The notes below the pieces were generated by a model. The model had not been told where the DNA came from. It did no database searches and saw only the letters and a program-made list of their open reading frames with translations. This document shows positions 35,839 to 44,250 of a DNA stretch of 64,000 nt, in pieces. The position numbers and the translations under genes are program-made. This stretch comes from Cloacibacillus evryensis DSM 19522 (GTDB lineage Bacteria; Synergistota; Synergistia; Synergistales; Synergistaceae): contig NZ_KK073872.1 of NCBI RefSeq assembly GCF_000585335.1, positions 1,541,283 to 1,605,282 of the forward strand, read 5' to 3'. How positions within the stretch are numbered: position 1 is the stretch's first letter; each line of letters starts with the position of its first letter.

Positions 35839-37745
35839 AATTCCCTGAACATATAACGCTCGGCGAGGCTTGGGAGATACTATCCTCGGCTTTTGAGGGC
35901 TATTCGGAAAGGTTCGGCACAAGGCTTGAAATATCGGCGGCGCTCGGACATGTGCTGACGGAGGACATCACCGCCGCCCGCAACGTCCCGCACTACGCCG
36001 CCTCTGCTGTGGACGGCTACGCGCTGCGCGCGTCCGCGACGGCGGGGGCCACCGCAGCCACCCCGGCGCGGCTGCCGGAGGGCGGCTGGCAGTGGATGAA
36101 CACCGGCGCGGCGCTGCCTGACTGGGCCGACGCGGTGCTGATGGTGGAGGATTCGTCGCTAGAGGAGGGCGAACTTATCGTCTATAAAGCCCTCACGCCC
36201 TCCGCGAACGTGCGCCCCCTTGGCGAAGACGTCATGGCGGGACAGATAATCGCGCGGGAGGGAGAGCCTGTCACGCCGGCGCTGATCTCTCTCTTCCTCT
36301 GCGCCGGCATCGACGAGGTGCCGGTAAAGAGAAGGGCGAAGAGCCTCTTCATCCCTACGGGAGACGAGATAATCTCACGCGAGGAATGGCTCGCGCAGGA
36401 AAGCCAGCGTTCCGGCACGGTGGCGGAGAGCAATTCGCTCTTCATCGCCGCCTCATTTCGGAGGTGGGGCTTTGAAGTAGACGTCGCGCCGATACTTCCC
36501 GACGTGCCGCAGATACTTAAAGAATATGTTGAAAAAGGCGCGGCGGAATACGATCTCGTGCTTGTCGGCGCGGGTTCGGCGAAGGGAAGGCGCGACCACA
36601 CGATAGAGGTATTCAAGGAGCTCGGCGAGGTCCTCTTCCGCGGCGTGCGCATGAAACCGGGGCGTCCGGCGATGGCCGCGAAGATATCGGGCAAGCCGGT
36701 GATCTGCCTGCCCGGCTTCCCGATGTCGACGGCTGTGGCCCTCTGGTCGCTCGTTTATCCTCTGCTCAGGCAGTTTGCCGGAGAGCGCGGCCCTCTGTTG
36801 GAGCTGGCGCGCGAAGCCATCGGCGTGAAAAAGATCATAGAGACGCGGCTGCTCGTGCAGCATTCATCACCCGCCGGCATCGAGGAGTGGCTGCGCATGA
36901 AGACGGCGCTCGTCGGCGGCAGGCTATATTCGTGGGCGCTGACCTCCGGCGCGAGCGTCCTCTGGGCCCTCGCGGAATCGGACGGCATCGCGCTGCTTCC
37001 CGCCTCCGCGCTTGAATGCGAACGGGAAACGCCCGTAGAGGTCTGGATGACGCGTGAAGTAGACCTCGCGAAAAGGGTACTCTTCCAGGGGTCGGACGAT
37101 CCCGCCATACAACTGCTCGTAACGCCGATACGCCGCCGCGGCGCCGACTTCGCCGCGCGCGCCGTCGGCAGCATGGGCGGACTGGCCGCGCTCTCGCGCG
37201 GAGAATGCCACCTCGCCGCCGCGCACCTGCTGGACGAAAACACCGGCGGCTACAACGACGTCTTTATCGAACGCTTCTCAAAAGGACAGAAATGGAGGCG
37301 CATCCTCGTCTTTTACAGGACGCAGGGCATCATCGTCCAACGGGGAAACCCGCTGGGCATAAAAAATTTCCATGACCTGTGCGCGCAAGACATCGTCTTC
37401 TCCAACAGACAGCCGGGAGCGGGAACGAGGGTGCTCTTCGACCATCTGCTCAGGGAGGAGGGCGTCTCTCCTGATAAGATCAAAGGCTATTCCCAGATCT
37501 GCACAACTCACATGGAGGCGGCCAACCGCGTCTATACGGGGCTGGCAGGCGCCACGCTCGGCATAAAGTCCGCGGCGGACGCCCTCGGCCTCGACTTCAT
37601 ACCGATCACGGAGGAGCCGTACGAACTCGTCATCCCCGAGGAATACATGGAACATCCCGGAATCAGGGCCCTGTGCGACAGCCTTGAAGACGCGGAGTGG
37701 CGCGGAAAAGTCGACGAGATGGGTGGATACAGATGGCCGGATTGA
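35829..37745 (+). CDS. MoeA-family protein fused to a PBP-like (substrate-binding) domain
   Basis: A 638-residue protein. Residues 1 to about 400 are a second MoeA domain (SAVDGYALRAS, MNTGAALPDWADAVLMVED, PTGDEI, VGAGSAKGRRDH, CLPGFPMS). Residues from about 415 are a PBP-like domain resembling molybdate/LysR-type binding proteins, with LAAAHLLDENTGGYN, VQRGNPLGI, FSNRQPGAGTRVLFD and AGATLGIKSAA. There is no signal peptide, so the binding domain acts in the cytoplasm. It may sense or deliver molybdate, tungstate or another ligand; that is inference. The 3' end overlaps moaA. Confidence 0.9.
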   Translation: MAVKFPEHITLGEAWEILSSAFEGYSERFGTRLEISAALGHVLTEDITAARNVPHYAASAVDGYALRASATAGATAATPARLPEGGWQWMNTGAALPDWADAVLMVEDSSLEEGELIVYKALTPSANVRPLGEDVMAGQIIAREGEPVTPALISLFLCAGIDEVPVKRRAKSLFIPTGDEIISREEWLAQESQRSGTVAESNSLFIAASFRRWGFEVDVAPILPDVPQILKEYVEKGAAEYDLVLVGAGSAKGRRDHTIEVFKELGEVLFRGVRMKPGRPAMAAKISGKPVICLPGFPMSTAVALWSLVYPLLRQFAGERGPLLELAREAIGVKKIIETRLLVQHSSPAGIEEWLRMKTALVGGRLYSWALTSGASVLWALAESDGIALLPASALECERETPVEVWMTREVDLAKRVLFQGSDDPAIQLLVTPIRRRGADFAARAVGSMGGLAALSRGECHLAAAHLLDENTGGYNDVFIERFSKGQKWRRILVFYRTQGIIVQRGNPLGIKNFHDLCAQDIVFSNRQPGAGTRVLFDHLLREEGVSPDKIKGYSQICTTHMEAANRVYTGLAGATLGIKSAADALGLDFIPITEEPYELVIPEEYMEHPGIRALCDSLEDAEWRGKVDEMGGYRWPD

Positions 37746-38716
37746 GAGAGCTTAGAGACGACTACGGGCGAAAGCTGAACTACGTCCGTATATCGGTGAC
37801 CGATAGGTGCAACTATCGCTGCGCCTACTGTATGCCGCCGGAGGGTGTCAAATGCCTGAGCCACGCGGACATCCTGCGTTATGAGGATATAAAATTCCTC
37901 TGCCGCGTATTCGCCGGCATGGGTGTCGGCAAATTCCGCTTTACGGGCGGAGAGCCGCTTGTGCGCAAAGGACTTGTGCCATTCCTCAAAGAGCTGCACG
38001 GGGAACTGCCGGGAATAAAGACGGCGCTTACGACGAACGCCTCGCTGCTGGACGAATACTCCGCGCAGCTCGCGGAGGCGGGGATACACTCGCTCAACAT
38101 CAGCCTCGACACGCTGGACCCCGAAAAATTCGCGCGCATCACGAGGATCGGCACGATAGACAAGGTATTCGCGGGCATACGCGCCGCCAAGAGCGCCGGC
38201 ATCGGCAACATCAAGCTCAACGCCGTCCTCATCAGGGACTTCAACGACCATGAAATTGCGGAGATGCTTGCCTTTGCGCGGCGCGAGGGGCTCCTCCTGC
38301 GGCTCATCGAATTCATGCCGCTTCAGGACAGCGTATGGAACAAAGATTCCTTTATCGGCGGGGAGGAGATCCTTGCGATGCTCCCGGGAGGCGACGCCTG
38401 GAAAAAGTCCGCGGGAGGCGGGAACGACGACGGCCCGGCCCAATACTACTTCAATGAAAAGACGGGGGACACGATCGGGATAATCACGGCGGTCTCAAAC
38501 CATTTCTGCAAAAACTGCAACCGGCTTCGTGTCTCCGCGGAGGGGAATTTAAGGACCTGCCTCTTCAACCCCGATGAGACCGCCCTGAAAGAGCTGATCC
38601 AGAAAAGGGACGCGGCGGCTCTGCGGGAGACGATCCTGCGAAGCGTCCATGAGAAGCCGCGCTGCTGGAGCGACATAAACACCGGCAATCTTCAGATGTC
38701 GGGAATTGGAGGATAA
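37733..38716 (+). CDS. moaA: GTP 3',8-cyclase MoaA
   Basis: A 327-residue radical SAM enzyme. C26, C30 and C33 (CNYRCAYC) bind the SAM cluster. FCKNCNR plus a cysteine 13 residues later (LRTCLF) bind the second 4Fe-4S cluster that holds GTP. The protein ends in Gly-Gly, which is essential in the family. It performs the first step of molybdopterin synthesis. The ATG at 37733 places these motifs at normal distances; a GTG at 37697 would add twelve unlikely residues. Confidence 0.97.
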   Translation: MAGLRELRDDYGRKLNYVRISVTDRCNYRCAYCMPPEGVKCLSHADILRYEDIKFLCRVFAGMGVGKFRFTGGEPLVRKGLVPFLKELHGELPGIKTALTTNASLLDEYSAQLAEAGIHSLNISLDTLDPEKFARITRIGTIDKVFAGIRAAKSAGIGNIKLNAVLIRDFNDHEIAEMLAFARREGLLLRLIEFMPLQDSVWNKDSFIGGEEILAMLPGGDAWKKSAGGGNDDGPAQYYFNEKTGDTIGIITAVSNHFCKNCNRLRVSAEGNLRTCLFNPDETALKELIQKRDAAALRETILRSVHEKPRCWSDINTGNLQMSGIGG

Positions 38717-38719
38717 ACG

Positions 38720-39214
38720 ATGGGAGAATATACGCACTTCGACGCCGACGGCCGTCCGACGCTGGTGGACGTCAGCGGCAAGGCGGTCACGAAACGCACC
38801 GCCTGGGCCGAGGGATGGCTCTATCTGCCCGAGGGGATATACAGGACCGTCTCGCAGGGGGCGGTCAAAAAGGGAGACCCCTTTTCGATCGCGGAGCTCG
38901 GCGGCATCATGGGGGCGAAGAGGACGCCAGACCTCATACCGCTCTGCCACACCATCAGGCTTGACAACGTCAAAGTCAAATGTGACCTGGACCATGAAAA
39001 AAAAGCCCTCAGAATAACCTGCGAGGCCACGGCCTCAGAGGTGACCGGCGTGGAGATGGAGGCGCTCACGGGAGTCTCCGTCGCGGCGCTCACCTTCTAT
39101 GACATGTGCAAGGGGATAGACAAGGGCATGATAATCAAGGACATCCGCCTGCTGAAAAAGACCGGCGGCAAAAGCGGAGAGTGGAATGCCGCCGAAGGAG
39201 GCTATGCGAAATGA
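38720..39214 (+). CDS. moaC: Cyclic pyranopterin monophosphate synthase MoaC
   Basis: A 164-residue Moa[10 protein letters not shown] and [13 protein letters not shown] contain the conserved active-site residues, including the lysine near the end of the second motif. With MoaA it produces cyclic pyranopterin monophosphate. GGAGGATAAA precedes the ATG. The stop overlaps the next start as ATGA. Confidence 0.97.
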   Translation: MGEYTHFDADGRPTLVDVSGKAVTKRTAWAEGWLYLPEGIYRTVSQGAVKKGDPFSIAELGGIMGAKRTPDLIPLCHTIRLDNVKVKCDLDHEKKALRITCEATASEVTGVEMEALTGVSVAALTFYDMCKGIDKGMIIKDIRLLKKTGGKSGEWNAAEGGYAK

Positions 39215-40035
39215 GAATATTGAGATTATGGGCCCCGTCGCTGATAGGCGACCATACCCTCTGCTACATCCACACCAACCGCGGGGGCAATACCTGCATA
39301 AACGACGTGGAGATCCCGGTCAAATACGCCCGAGCGGGCGAATCGCTTGACGGTGAAGAACACGCCGGCGCGATGACGATAGTCCTGCCGCCGGAGGCGG
39401 AGATAGACGGCGGCGGTTTTCTCGCCGTGGGGGATAACAACGAAACACTGCTGCGCTGGCATAGCGACAGCTCCTCGTTCAAAGTCTGCACGGCGGGATT
39501 CCTCGGCGTCTCCGAGCGCGCGGAAATATGGAGCCCGATCAGGACGGCGGTGCTCACCGTCAGCGACAAGGGCAGCCAGGGCCAGCGCGTCGATACGGCG
39601 GGGCCCGAGCTTGAGCGGTTCGCCTTCGCGCAGGGCTGCGTCACGGAAGAGAGGAAGATAGTCCCAGACGACAAAGAACAGATATGCGAGACCGTCCGCG
39701 AGTGGGCGGGGAAGGGAATAAACCTCATCCTCACGACGGGAGGGACCGGCCTTTCGCCGCGCGACAACACGCCCGAGGCGCTGCTCTCCGTCGCGGACAA
39801 GACCGTCCCCGGATTCGGCGAGATGATGCGCATCGAAACGCTCAAATACACGCCGCGCTCCTTCCTCACGCGCTCGGTGGCTGTGGTGAAAGACCGTTCG
39901 CTCGTCATCGCCTTCCCTGGCAGCAAACGCGGGGCGGGACAGTGCTTCGAGGCGATCACCGGCGGCCTGCGCCATGCCGTGGAGACGCTGACCGGCAGCG
40001 CGTCTGAATGCGGAAACAACCATCACGGGAAATAA
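39211..40035 (+). CDS. MogA/MoaB-domain protein with an unassigned N-terminal domain
   Basis: A 274-residue protein. Residues from about 106 are a MogA/MoaB molybdopterin adenylyltransferase-type domain: [38 protein letters not shown] and [17 protein letters not shown]. Residues 1-105 do not match a family I can name with confidence. They are beta-rich in appearance and end with a [14 protein letters not shown] stretch. Position after moaC suggests the domain belongs to cofactor synthesis, perhaps a reduced MOSC-like module. The ATG at 39211 has GAAGGAGGC upstream and an ATGA overlap with moaC. Confidence 0.88.
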   Translation: MRILRLWAPSLIGDHTLCYIHTNRGGNTCINDVEIPVKYARAGESLDGEEHAGAMTIVLPPEAEIDGGGFLAVGDNNETLLRWHSDSSSFKVCTAGFLGVSERAEIWSPIRTAVLTVSDKGSQGQRVDTAGPELERFAFAQGCVTEERKIVPDDKEQICETVREWAGKGINLILTTGGTGLSPRDNTPEALLSVADKTVPGFGEMMRIETLKYTPRSFLTRSVAVVKDRSLVIAFPGSKRGAGQCFEAITGGLRHAVETLTGSASECGNNHHGK

Positions 40036-40180
40036 AGGGGCATCGGTTTTTTCTCTGCCTTTATGACGGCCTCTTCACGCCGCTCCGGCCTGTTGAGCAG
40101 AAGCGAGCCGAAGACGCCGTCATGTTATATGTTTTTAAATCCCCGTCTCTGAAGCATTCCTTTGTGGCCGCCGCGCCCGG

Positions 40181-40804
40181 TCATGAGTTTTTCATGACGA
40201 CTCCTTCCACGGCGTCGGCCACGTGTTCGCAGGCGTCCACACATTTTTCCAGGTAGATGTAGATCTCTCTCCAGGTGATGACCGCGATCGGGTCGCCGCA
40301 GGTCACGTGCAGCGTGTGCATGCTGGAGATAAAGAGCCGGTCGGCCTCCTCTTCCATCGTGTTGATATGCACTATATGGTCGTGAAGGCTTTTTGAATGT
40401 TTGAAATTCGCGAATTCCGTGATCATCTTCTTGGTCTCTTCGCAGCAGTTGATCGTCAGCCCCACCAGCGTCAGCGCGTCAGGCCTGATCTCACGGATAT
40501 TGTTGCAGTAGATGCGAAGCATGACGTCCTCTATCTTGTCGGTCATCTCGTCGATGTTCTGGCTCAACTGGATGATGTCCTCGCGCTCGATCGGGGTTAT
40601 GAAGGCCTTTGCCAGCACGTTGAGGAGCTCGTGCTTTTTTTCGTCGGCGGCGTGTTCGACCTTGTGGATATCCGCCAGCTTCTCTTCCATGAGGTCGGGG
40701 TTGAAATCGACCAGCGCTTTTTGCAGAAGGTGCGCGGCCTGACAGGCGAAATCGGTGCAGGTGATAAAGTTCTCGAAGTAAAAGGCGTCATTTTTCCGGG
40801 CCAT
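40181..40804 (-). CDS. DUF47 (PhoU-like) phosphate transport accessory protein
   Basis: A 207-residue helical protein of the DUF47 family, related to PhoU. It contains HKVEHAADEKKHELL, ITPIEREDIIQLSQNIDEMTDKIED and a C-terminal WREIYIYLEKCVDACEHVADAVE. These proteins accompany PiT transporters and probably modulate them. The transporter gene is directly upstream on the same strand, separated by 82 bp; in many genomes the order is the reverse. AGGAGAC lies 9 bp before the ATG. Confidence 0.93.
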   Translation of the reverse strand: MARKNDAFYFENFITCTDFACQAAHLLQKALVDFNPDLMEEKLADIHKVEHAADEKKHELLNVLAKAFITPIEREDIIQLSQNIDEMTDKIEDVMLRIYCNNIREIRPDALTLVGLTINCCEETKKMITEFANFKHSKSLHDHIVHINTMEEEADRLFISSMHTLHVTCGDPIAVITWREIYIYLEKCVDACEHVADAVEGVVMKNS

Positions 40805-40886
40805 CTCGTGCTTGTCTCCTTATTTATGATACTGTGTTCATATAACCGCTTGTTAAATCATTTTATCCGGCAGCGCCTGCGTCTGA

Positions 40887-41939
40887 TCAGAGAACGGCCA
40901 TGAACAGTTTTGCCATGGCGAAGCTGATGAGTCCGCAGCCGGGGAAGGTGAATATCCAAGTGAGCATCATGTCCGAAACCACGCCGAAGTTGATGGCTGA
41001 AAGGCGCTTGACCGACCCGACGCCCATGATCGCGCTGGTCTTGGTATGCGTCGTGGAGACGGGGATGCCGAAGAGGCTCGAGAGCAAAAGGCAGCCCGCC
41101 GCCGCGAGGTCCGCGGAAAAGCCCTGGTATTTTTCGAGCCGCACCATATCCATGCCGACCGCTCTGATGATATTCTCCCCGCCGACGCTCGTCCCCAGGG
41201 CCATCGTCGTGCTGCAGAGGACCATCAGCCATACTGGGATCGCCAGCCCGGATACGCTCGTTTGACCGTCGCAGAAGGCCATTCCGAGAAAGAGCACGCC
41301 GATGAATTTCTGCCCGTCCTGAGCGCCGTGCATGAAGCTCATCGCCGCCGCGCCGAAGATCTGCGCGTATTTAAAGAAGACGTTCGTCTTTCTTCTGTCC
41401 ATATCGGCGCAGACGACGGTCAGCAGTTTGCAGACGAGCCAGCCGCTCACGAAACCGAGAAACAGGCTCAAGCCAAGGCCGTAGAGGACCTTGACCCACT
41501 CGCTCATATTGATGCCGCCGATGCCGTCCTGAATGGCGATCGCCGCCCCCGAGAGGCCGGCGATCAGGCTGTGGCTTTCGCTGGTCGGTATCCCGAAGCG
41601 GGCGGCCCCGACACTGTATACGACGATGGAAAAAAGCGCCGCGCATAACGCGATCAGCGCCGCGCTTGTATTGCCTCCGAAATCGACCATGTTGCTGATA
41701 GTGGCCGCCACAGAGCTGTTGATCTGCGTCATCACCAGCACTCCGAGAAAATTGAATACGGCGCTGGTCAATATCGCGGAGCGGACGTTCATGCAGCGGG
41801 TCGTGACGCAGGTGGCGATCGCGTTGGGGGCGTCGGTCCAGCCGTTGACGAAGATGACGCCCAGCGTCAGCAGAACGGTGATCGTGAGAATGGGACTGGC
41901 GGCCATCTCACGAAAAAAGTAGAAAAGAGATACGTCCAT
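40887..41939 (-). CDS. pit: PiT-family inorganic phosphate transporter
   Basis: A 350-residue polytopic membrane protein with about ten transmembrane segments. The two PiT signature repeats are visible: NGWTDAPNAIATCV near the N-terminus, and MSFMHGAQDGQKFIGV in the second half. ALGTSVGGENIIRAVG and PVSTTHTKTSAIMGVG are also typical. It imports phosphate (probably metal-phosphate) using an ion gradient. An in-frame TTG at 41945 is an alternative start. A structured leader with a promoter and terminator precedes the gene. Confidence 0.95.
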   Translation of the reverse strand: MDVSLFYFFREMAASPILTITVLLTLGVIFVNGWTDAPNAIATCVTTRCMNVRSAILTSAVFNFLGVLVMTQINSSVAATISNMVDFGGNTSAALIALCAALFSIVVYSVGAARFGIPTSESHSLIAGLSGAAIAIQDGIGGINMSEWVKVLYGLGLSLFLGFVSGWLVCKLLTVVCADMDRRKTNVFFKYAQIFGAAAMSFMHGAQDGQKFIGVLFLGMAFCDGQTSVSGLAIPVWLMVLCSTTMALGTSVGGENIIRAVGMDMVRLEKYQGFSADLAAAGCLLLSSLFGIPVSTTHTKTSAIMGVGSVKRLSAINFGVVSDMMLTWIFTFPGCGLISFAMAKLFMAVL

Positions 41940-41983
41940 AAACAAAACACGCCCGCTTCCTTATACATTTTCATTGTCATTGC

Positions 41984-42022
41984 CAAACAAAAGAGCGGGA
42001 CCTCTTTCGACAGAAGTCCCGC
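41984..42022 (-). terminator. Intrinsic terminator inside the pit leader
   Basis: On the minus strand a 7-bp all-GC-rich stem (GCGGGAC with GTCCCGC) with a 14-nt loop is followed by TCTTTTGTTTGG. It lies between the pit promoter and the pit start codon, about 45 bp before the latter, as expected for an attenuator. Confidence 0.6.
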
Positions 42023-42133
42023 CCCACAATCATCAAAGACAGGGTATAAGATACCCTTCCAACGATCATCGCGCCGCGGATAAATAGAGACACATTCGTG
42101 CTCTATGACAGACTCCACCGTTTATCCCAGCGG
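42023..42133 (-). promoter_or_regulatory. Structured 5' leader upstream of pit, candidate riboswitch-like element
   Basis: Read on the minus strand, the predicted transcript contains three elements. First, a helix of GGATAAA (42127-42121) with TTTATCC (42084-42078). Second, within it, a hairpin TAGAG-CAC/GTG-CTCTA (42105-42085) with one bulged A. Third, a 7-bp hairpin AGGGTAT/ATACCCT (42057-42041). The last is flanked by two GATGAT direct repeats. It is followed by the terminator at 41984-42022. I could not match it to a known riboswitch class. Confidence 0.5.
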
Positions 42134-42139
42134 TTGTTT

Positions 42140-42168
42140 ACGATAGCACCAATTTAAAGCCCAGTCAA
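42140..42168 (-). promoter_or_regulatory. Promoter of the pit-DUF47 operon
   Basis: On the minus strand, TTGACT (42168-42163), a 17-bp spacer and TATCGT (42145-42140) form a plausible housekeeping promoter. The RNA start would be near 42133, giving a leader of about 190 nt. Confidence 0.55.
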
Positions 42169-42171
42169 TAG

Positions 42172-42213
42172 CGGCGGTCGGGACAGACGCGTAAAAATCT
42201 GCCCCGGCCGCCG
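42172..42213 (-). terminator. Terminator hairpin after the YjiL-like activator gene
   Basis: A 16-bp near-perfect stem (one C-A mismatch, one G-T pair) with a 10-nt loop lies just after the stop codon. The following minus-strand sequence has only a short T-rich stretch, so the hairpin itself is the main evidence. Confidence 0.65.
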
Positions 42214-42217
42214 TATC

Positions 42218-42976
42218 CTACATCCCCGCTCCGATCAGCGCCGCGCCGAGGGCGCCCGCGTACTGCGCGCGTTCGGGGATTATCACCCTCCGTTTAGTCT
42301 TTTTCTCTATCAGCCTGCCGAGCAGACTGTTCTGCGCGCAGCCGCCGGTGAAGCAGATGTCCCCATAGTCGGATATCCTTGATATCAGGTTCGCCGCGCG
42401 CTGGGCGACGGCGTCCAGCAGGCCGAGGCAGATGGATTCTTTCGCCACGCCTCGCGCGAGCAGGCTGACTACTTCCGACTCCGCGAAGACCGTGCACATG
42501 TTGTTTATCGGCTGAAAGGCGGTATCTTCCGAAACCGCGCAGAAGTCGGAGAGCGAGCAGCCGAGGTGCACCGCCATGTTCTGCAGGAAACGTCCCGTAC
42601 CGGCGGCGCATTTGTCGTTCATAAGGAAGTCGGTCACCTTTCCGTCCGGCCCGAGCGTTATCACCTTGGAATCCTGTCCTCCTATGTCAAGTACGGTGGA
42701 GGCCTGCGGCGTCAGGTAGTGCGCGCCGGCGGCGTGGCAGGTTATCTCTGTGACCCGCTTGTCGGCCTCGAAGACGTTCCGTCCGTAGCCTGTGGCCGTT
42801 ACGTGGAGGTCCTCGTCTTTTAAGATATGCCCGCGCCGCTTCACGTGAGCCAGCGCCTTTGCCGCGCTTTCGCCCGGCGTCCAGCCGGTGGGCGTGAGGT
42901 AGAATTCAAAGCCGCCGCCGTTCCAGAGGACGCCTTTGGTCGCCGTAGAGCCGATGTCTATCCCGATGCTGGCCAT
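42218..42976 (-). CDS. yjiL: ATP-dependent activator of the double-cubane-cluster protein (YjiL/HgdC-like)
   Basis: A 252-residue ASKHA-fold ATPase. GIDIGSTATKGVLW is the phosphate-1 loop, TVLDIGGQDSK the phosphate-2 loop. C123 (NDKCAAGTG) and C161 (MCTVFAES) correspond to the cysteines that hold the 4Fe-4S cluster at the dimer interface in 2-hydroxyglutaryl-CoA dehydratase activators. It would use ATP to pass a low-potential electron to the partner encoded just upstream. The ATG at 42976 is almost contiguous with the partner's stop, suggesting coupled translation; in-frame upstream codons are not protein-like. Confidence 0.92.
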   Translation of the reverse strand: MASIGIDIGSTATKGVLWNGGGFEFYLTPTGWTPGESAAKALAHVKRRGHILKDEDLHVTATGYGRNVFEADKRVTEITCHAAGAHYLTPQASTVLDIGGQDSKVITLGPDGKVTDFLMNDKCAAGTGRFLQNMAVHLGCSLSDFCAVSEDTAFQPINNMCTVFAESEVVSLLARGVAKESICLGLLDAVAQRAANLISRISDYGDICFTGGCAQNSLLGRLIEKKTKRRVIIPERAQYAGALGAALIGAGM

Positions 42977-42977
42977 T

Positions 42978-44132
42978 TTAGAGCATCTCCGTAAAGGCGC
43001 CGAATCTTGTGGCGAGCTGCCCAAGGTCGCCCTGCGAGTAATCTGTCTCCACGGCGATGTATGGAACACCGTCGTCAGCCAGGAACTGCCGTATGGAATA
43101 AGATTCTACGTTGTATGTGTGGCAGGCCTGGAGGATGACGTCGACGACGCCGTCCGCGCGGTATTTTTCCGCGTAGTGGCGCAGCAGCTCCAAACGGCCC
43201 GTGTTGGGGGACATTACGGAGCAGGGGATCGAGAGGTACTTTTCGGCCAGCGCGTCGAGCGGGGCGATCTCCTCGCTGACCCTGAAGTGCGAGCATTTGA
43301 GGTTGCCGCAGTTTTCAAAGCCGACGACGATCGAGGCGCAGTCGGGGGATTCAAGGACGTCGACGATCTTTTCGAGCGATTTGCCCATCGGGCAGCCGGT
43401 GATGAGGATGCGGTGGGCGGCGATGTCCTGGCGGCGCTGTCCGTTGATGTAGTTTTCCAGTATTTTATCGACAAGCTCGTTTACCTTCGCAATGCTCTTT
43501 TCGTAGTCGAAGGTGAACTTGAGGTAGTCCGACACGAGCATGATCTCTTTACCCGTTATGACGGCGTCCGGCAGCTTTGAGAGGTCATAGAAGCGCATCG
43601 CCGCGGCGTGCATCGCGTTTCTGAGCGATATGGAGGCCGCCAGCTTTTCGTCCGTTATCCTGGTCCCGCAGAGCTTTTCCAGCTCTTCTTTGAGCGCCGT
43701 TATCTCGTGTTTCCACAACTCCAGGCTTTTGGGGTGGCCGGCGCGCTGGGGCAGCTGCATCACATGGGTCGGGCGCAGCTTTCCGAGCAGCTCGTACATC
43801 TTCTTTTTGCCGTCGCAGGTGGTCTCCCCGACGACCATGTCGCAGAAGTGAAAGTACGGGCAGGTGTCGGTCAGGGCAAAGCCGTAGCTTGATTTTATCA
43901 GCGGGCAGAGGTTGCGCGGCAGATGTTTTTCCGCCGCCGCGATCGGCTTGTCGCTGGTGCTGCAAAGTGAGACGGAGATGCCGCCGGCGGCGTTTATCAG
44001 CTCCCACGGCGTGAAGGTGCAATAGGTGCCGATCACCGGACGTCCCGCCTCTTTCAGTTCTTTTATCGCGACGGGGCCGTTGTGGACGGCCTCACGCATC
44101 TCTTCAAATATTTTGTCTATGTCGTTATACAT
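42978..44132 (-). CDS. yjiM: Double-cubane-cluster protein, YjiM / 2-hydroxyacyl-CoA dehydratase-like
   Basis: A 384-residue member of the HgdB family that strongly resembles Escherichia coli YjiM. Shared stretches include VGTYCTF-like GTYCTFTPWELI, LPRNLCPLIKSSYGF, VVGETTCDGKKKMYE, RILITGCPMG and DVILQACHTYNVES. Relatives of this type bind an Fe8S9 double-cubane cluster and reduce small molecules such as acetylene in vitro when driven by the ATPase activator. The natural substrate is not known. It is not an obvious dehydratase because no second dehydratase subunit is present here. GGGGAGA precedes the ATG. Confidence 0.9.
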   Translation of the reverse strand: MYNDIDKIFEEMREAVHNGPVAIKELKEAGRPVIGTYCTFTPWELINAAGGISVSLCSTSDKPIAAAEKHLPRNLCPLIKSSYGFALTDTCPYFHFCDMVVGETTCDGKKKMYELLGKLRPTHVMQLPQRAGHPKSLELWKHEITALKEELEKLCGTRITDEKLAASISLRNAMHAAAMRFYDLSKLPDAVITGKEIMLVSDYLKFTFDYEKSIAKVNELVDKILENYINGQRRQDIAAHRILITGCPMGKSLEKIVDVLESPDCASIVVGFENCGNLKCSHFRVSEEIAPLDALAEKYLSIPCSVMSPNTGRLELLRHYAEKYRADGVVDVILQACHTYNVESYSIRQFLADDGVPYIAVETDYSQGDLGQLATRFGAFTEML

Positions 44133-44250
44133 ATGGTTCTCCCCTTTGGTTTGGTCGGTGGTTATTTCAGGCCGCGGCGGAACAGAGACTAGTCGGCGGC
44201 ATATAGTATAGGGGGAGGCGGTTGGAAGGGTCCCCGGCTTTATCAGCCGT

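Noticed and set aside
40008-40256. Plus-strand frame of 82 codons after the MogA-fusion gene
   Set aside because: It runs into the DUF47 gene on the opposite strand, has no ribosome site, and its product is not protein-like. The convergent gap 40036-40180 shows only a weak ATAAAGG/CCTTTAT repeat and no clear terminator.
41867-42118. Minus-strand frame of 83 codons across the pit leader
   Set aside because: No ribosome site at its start, overlap with the real pit gene in another frame, and the region is better explained by RNA helices and a terminator.
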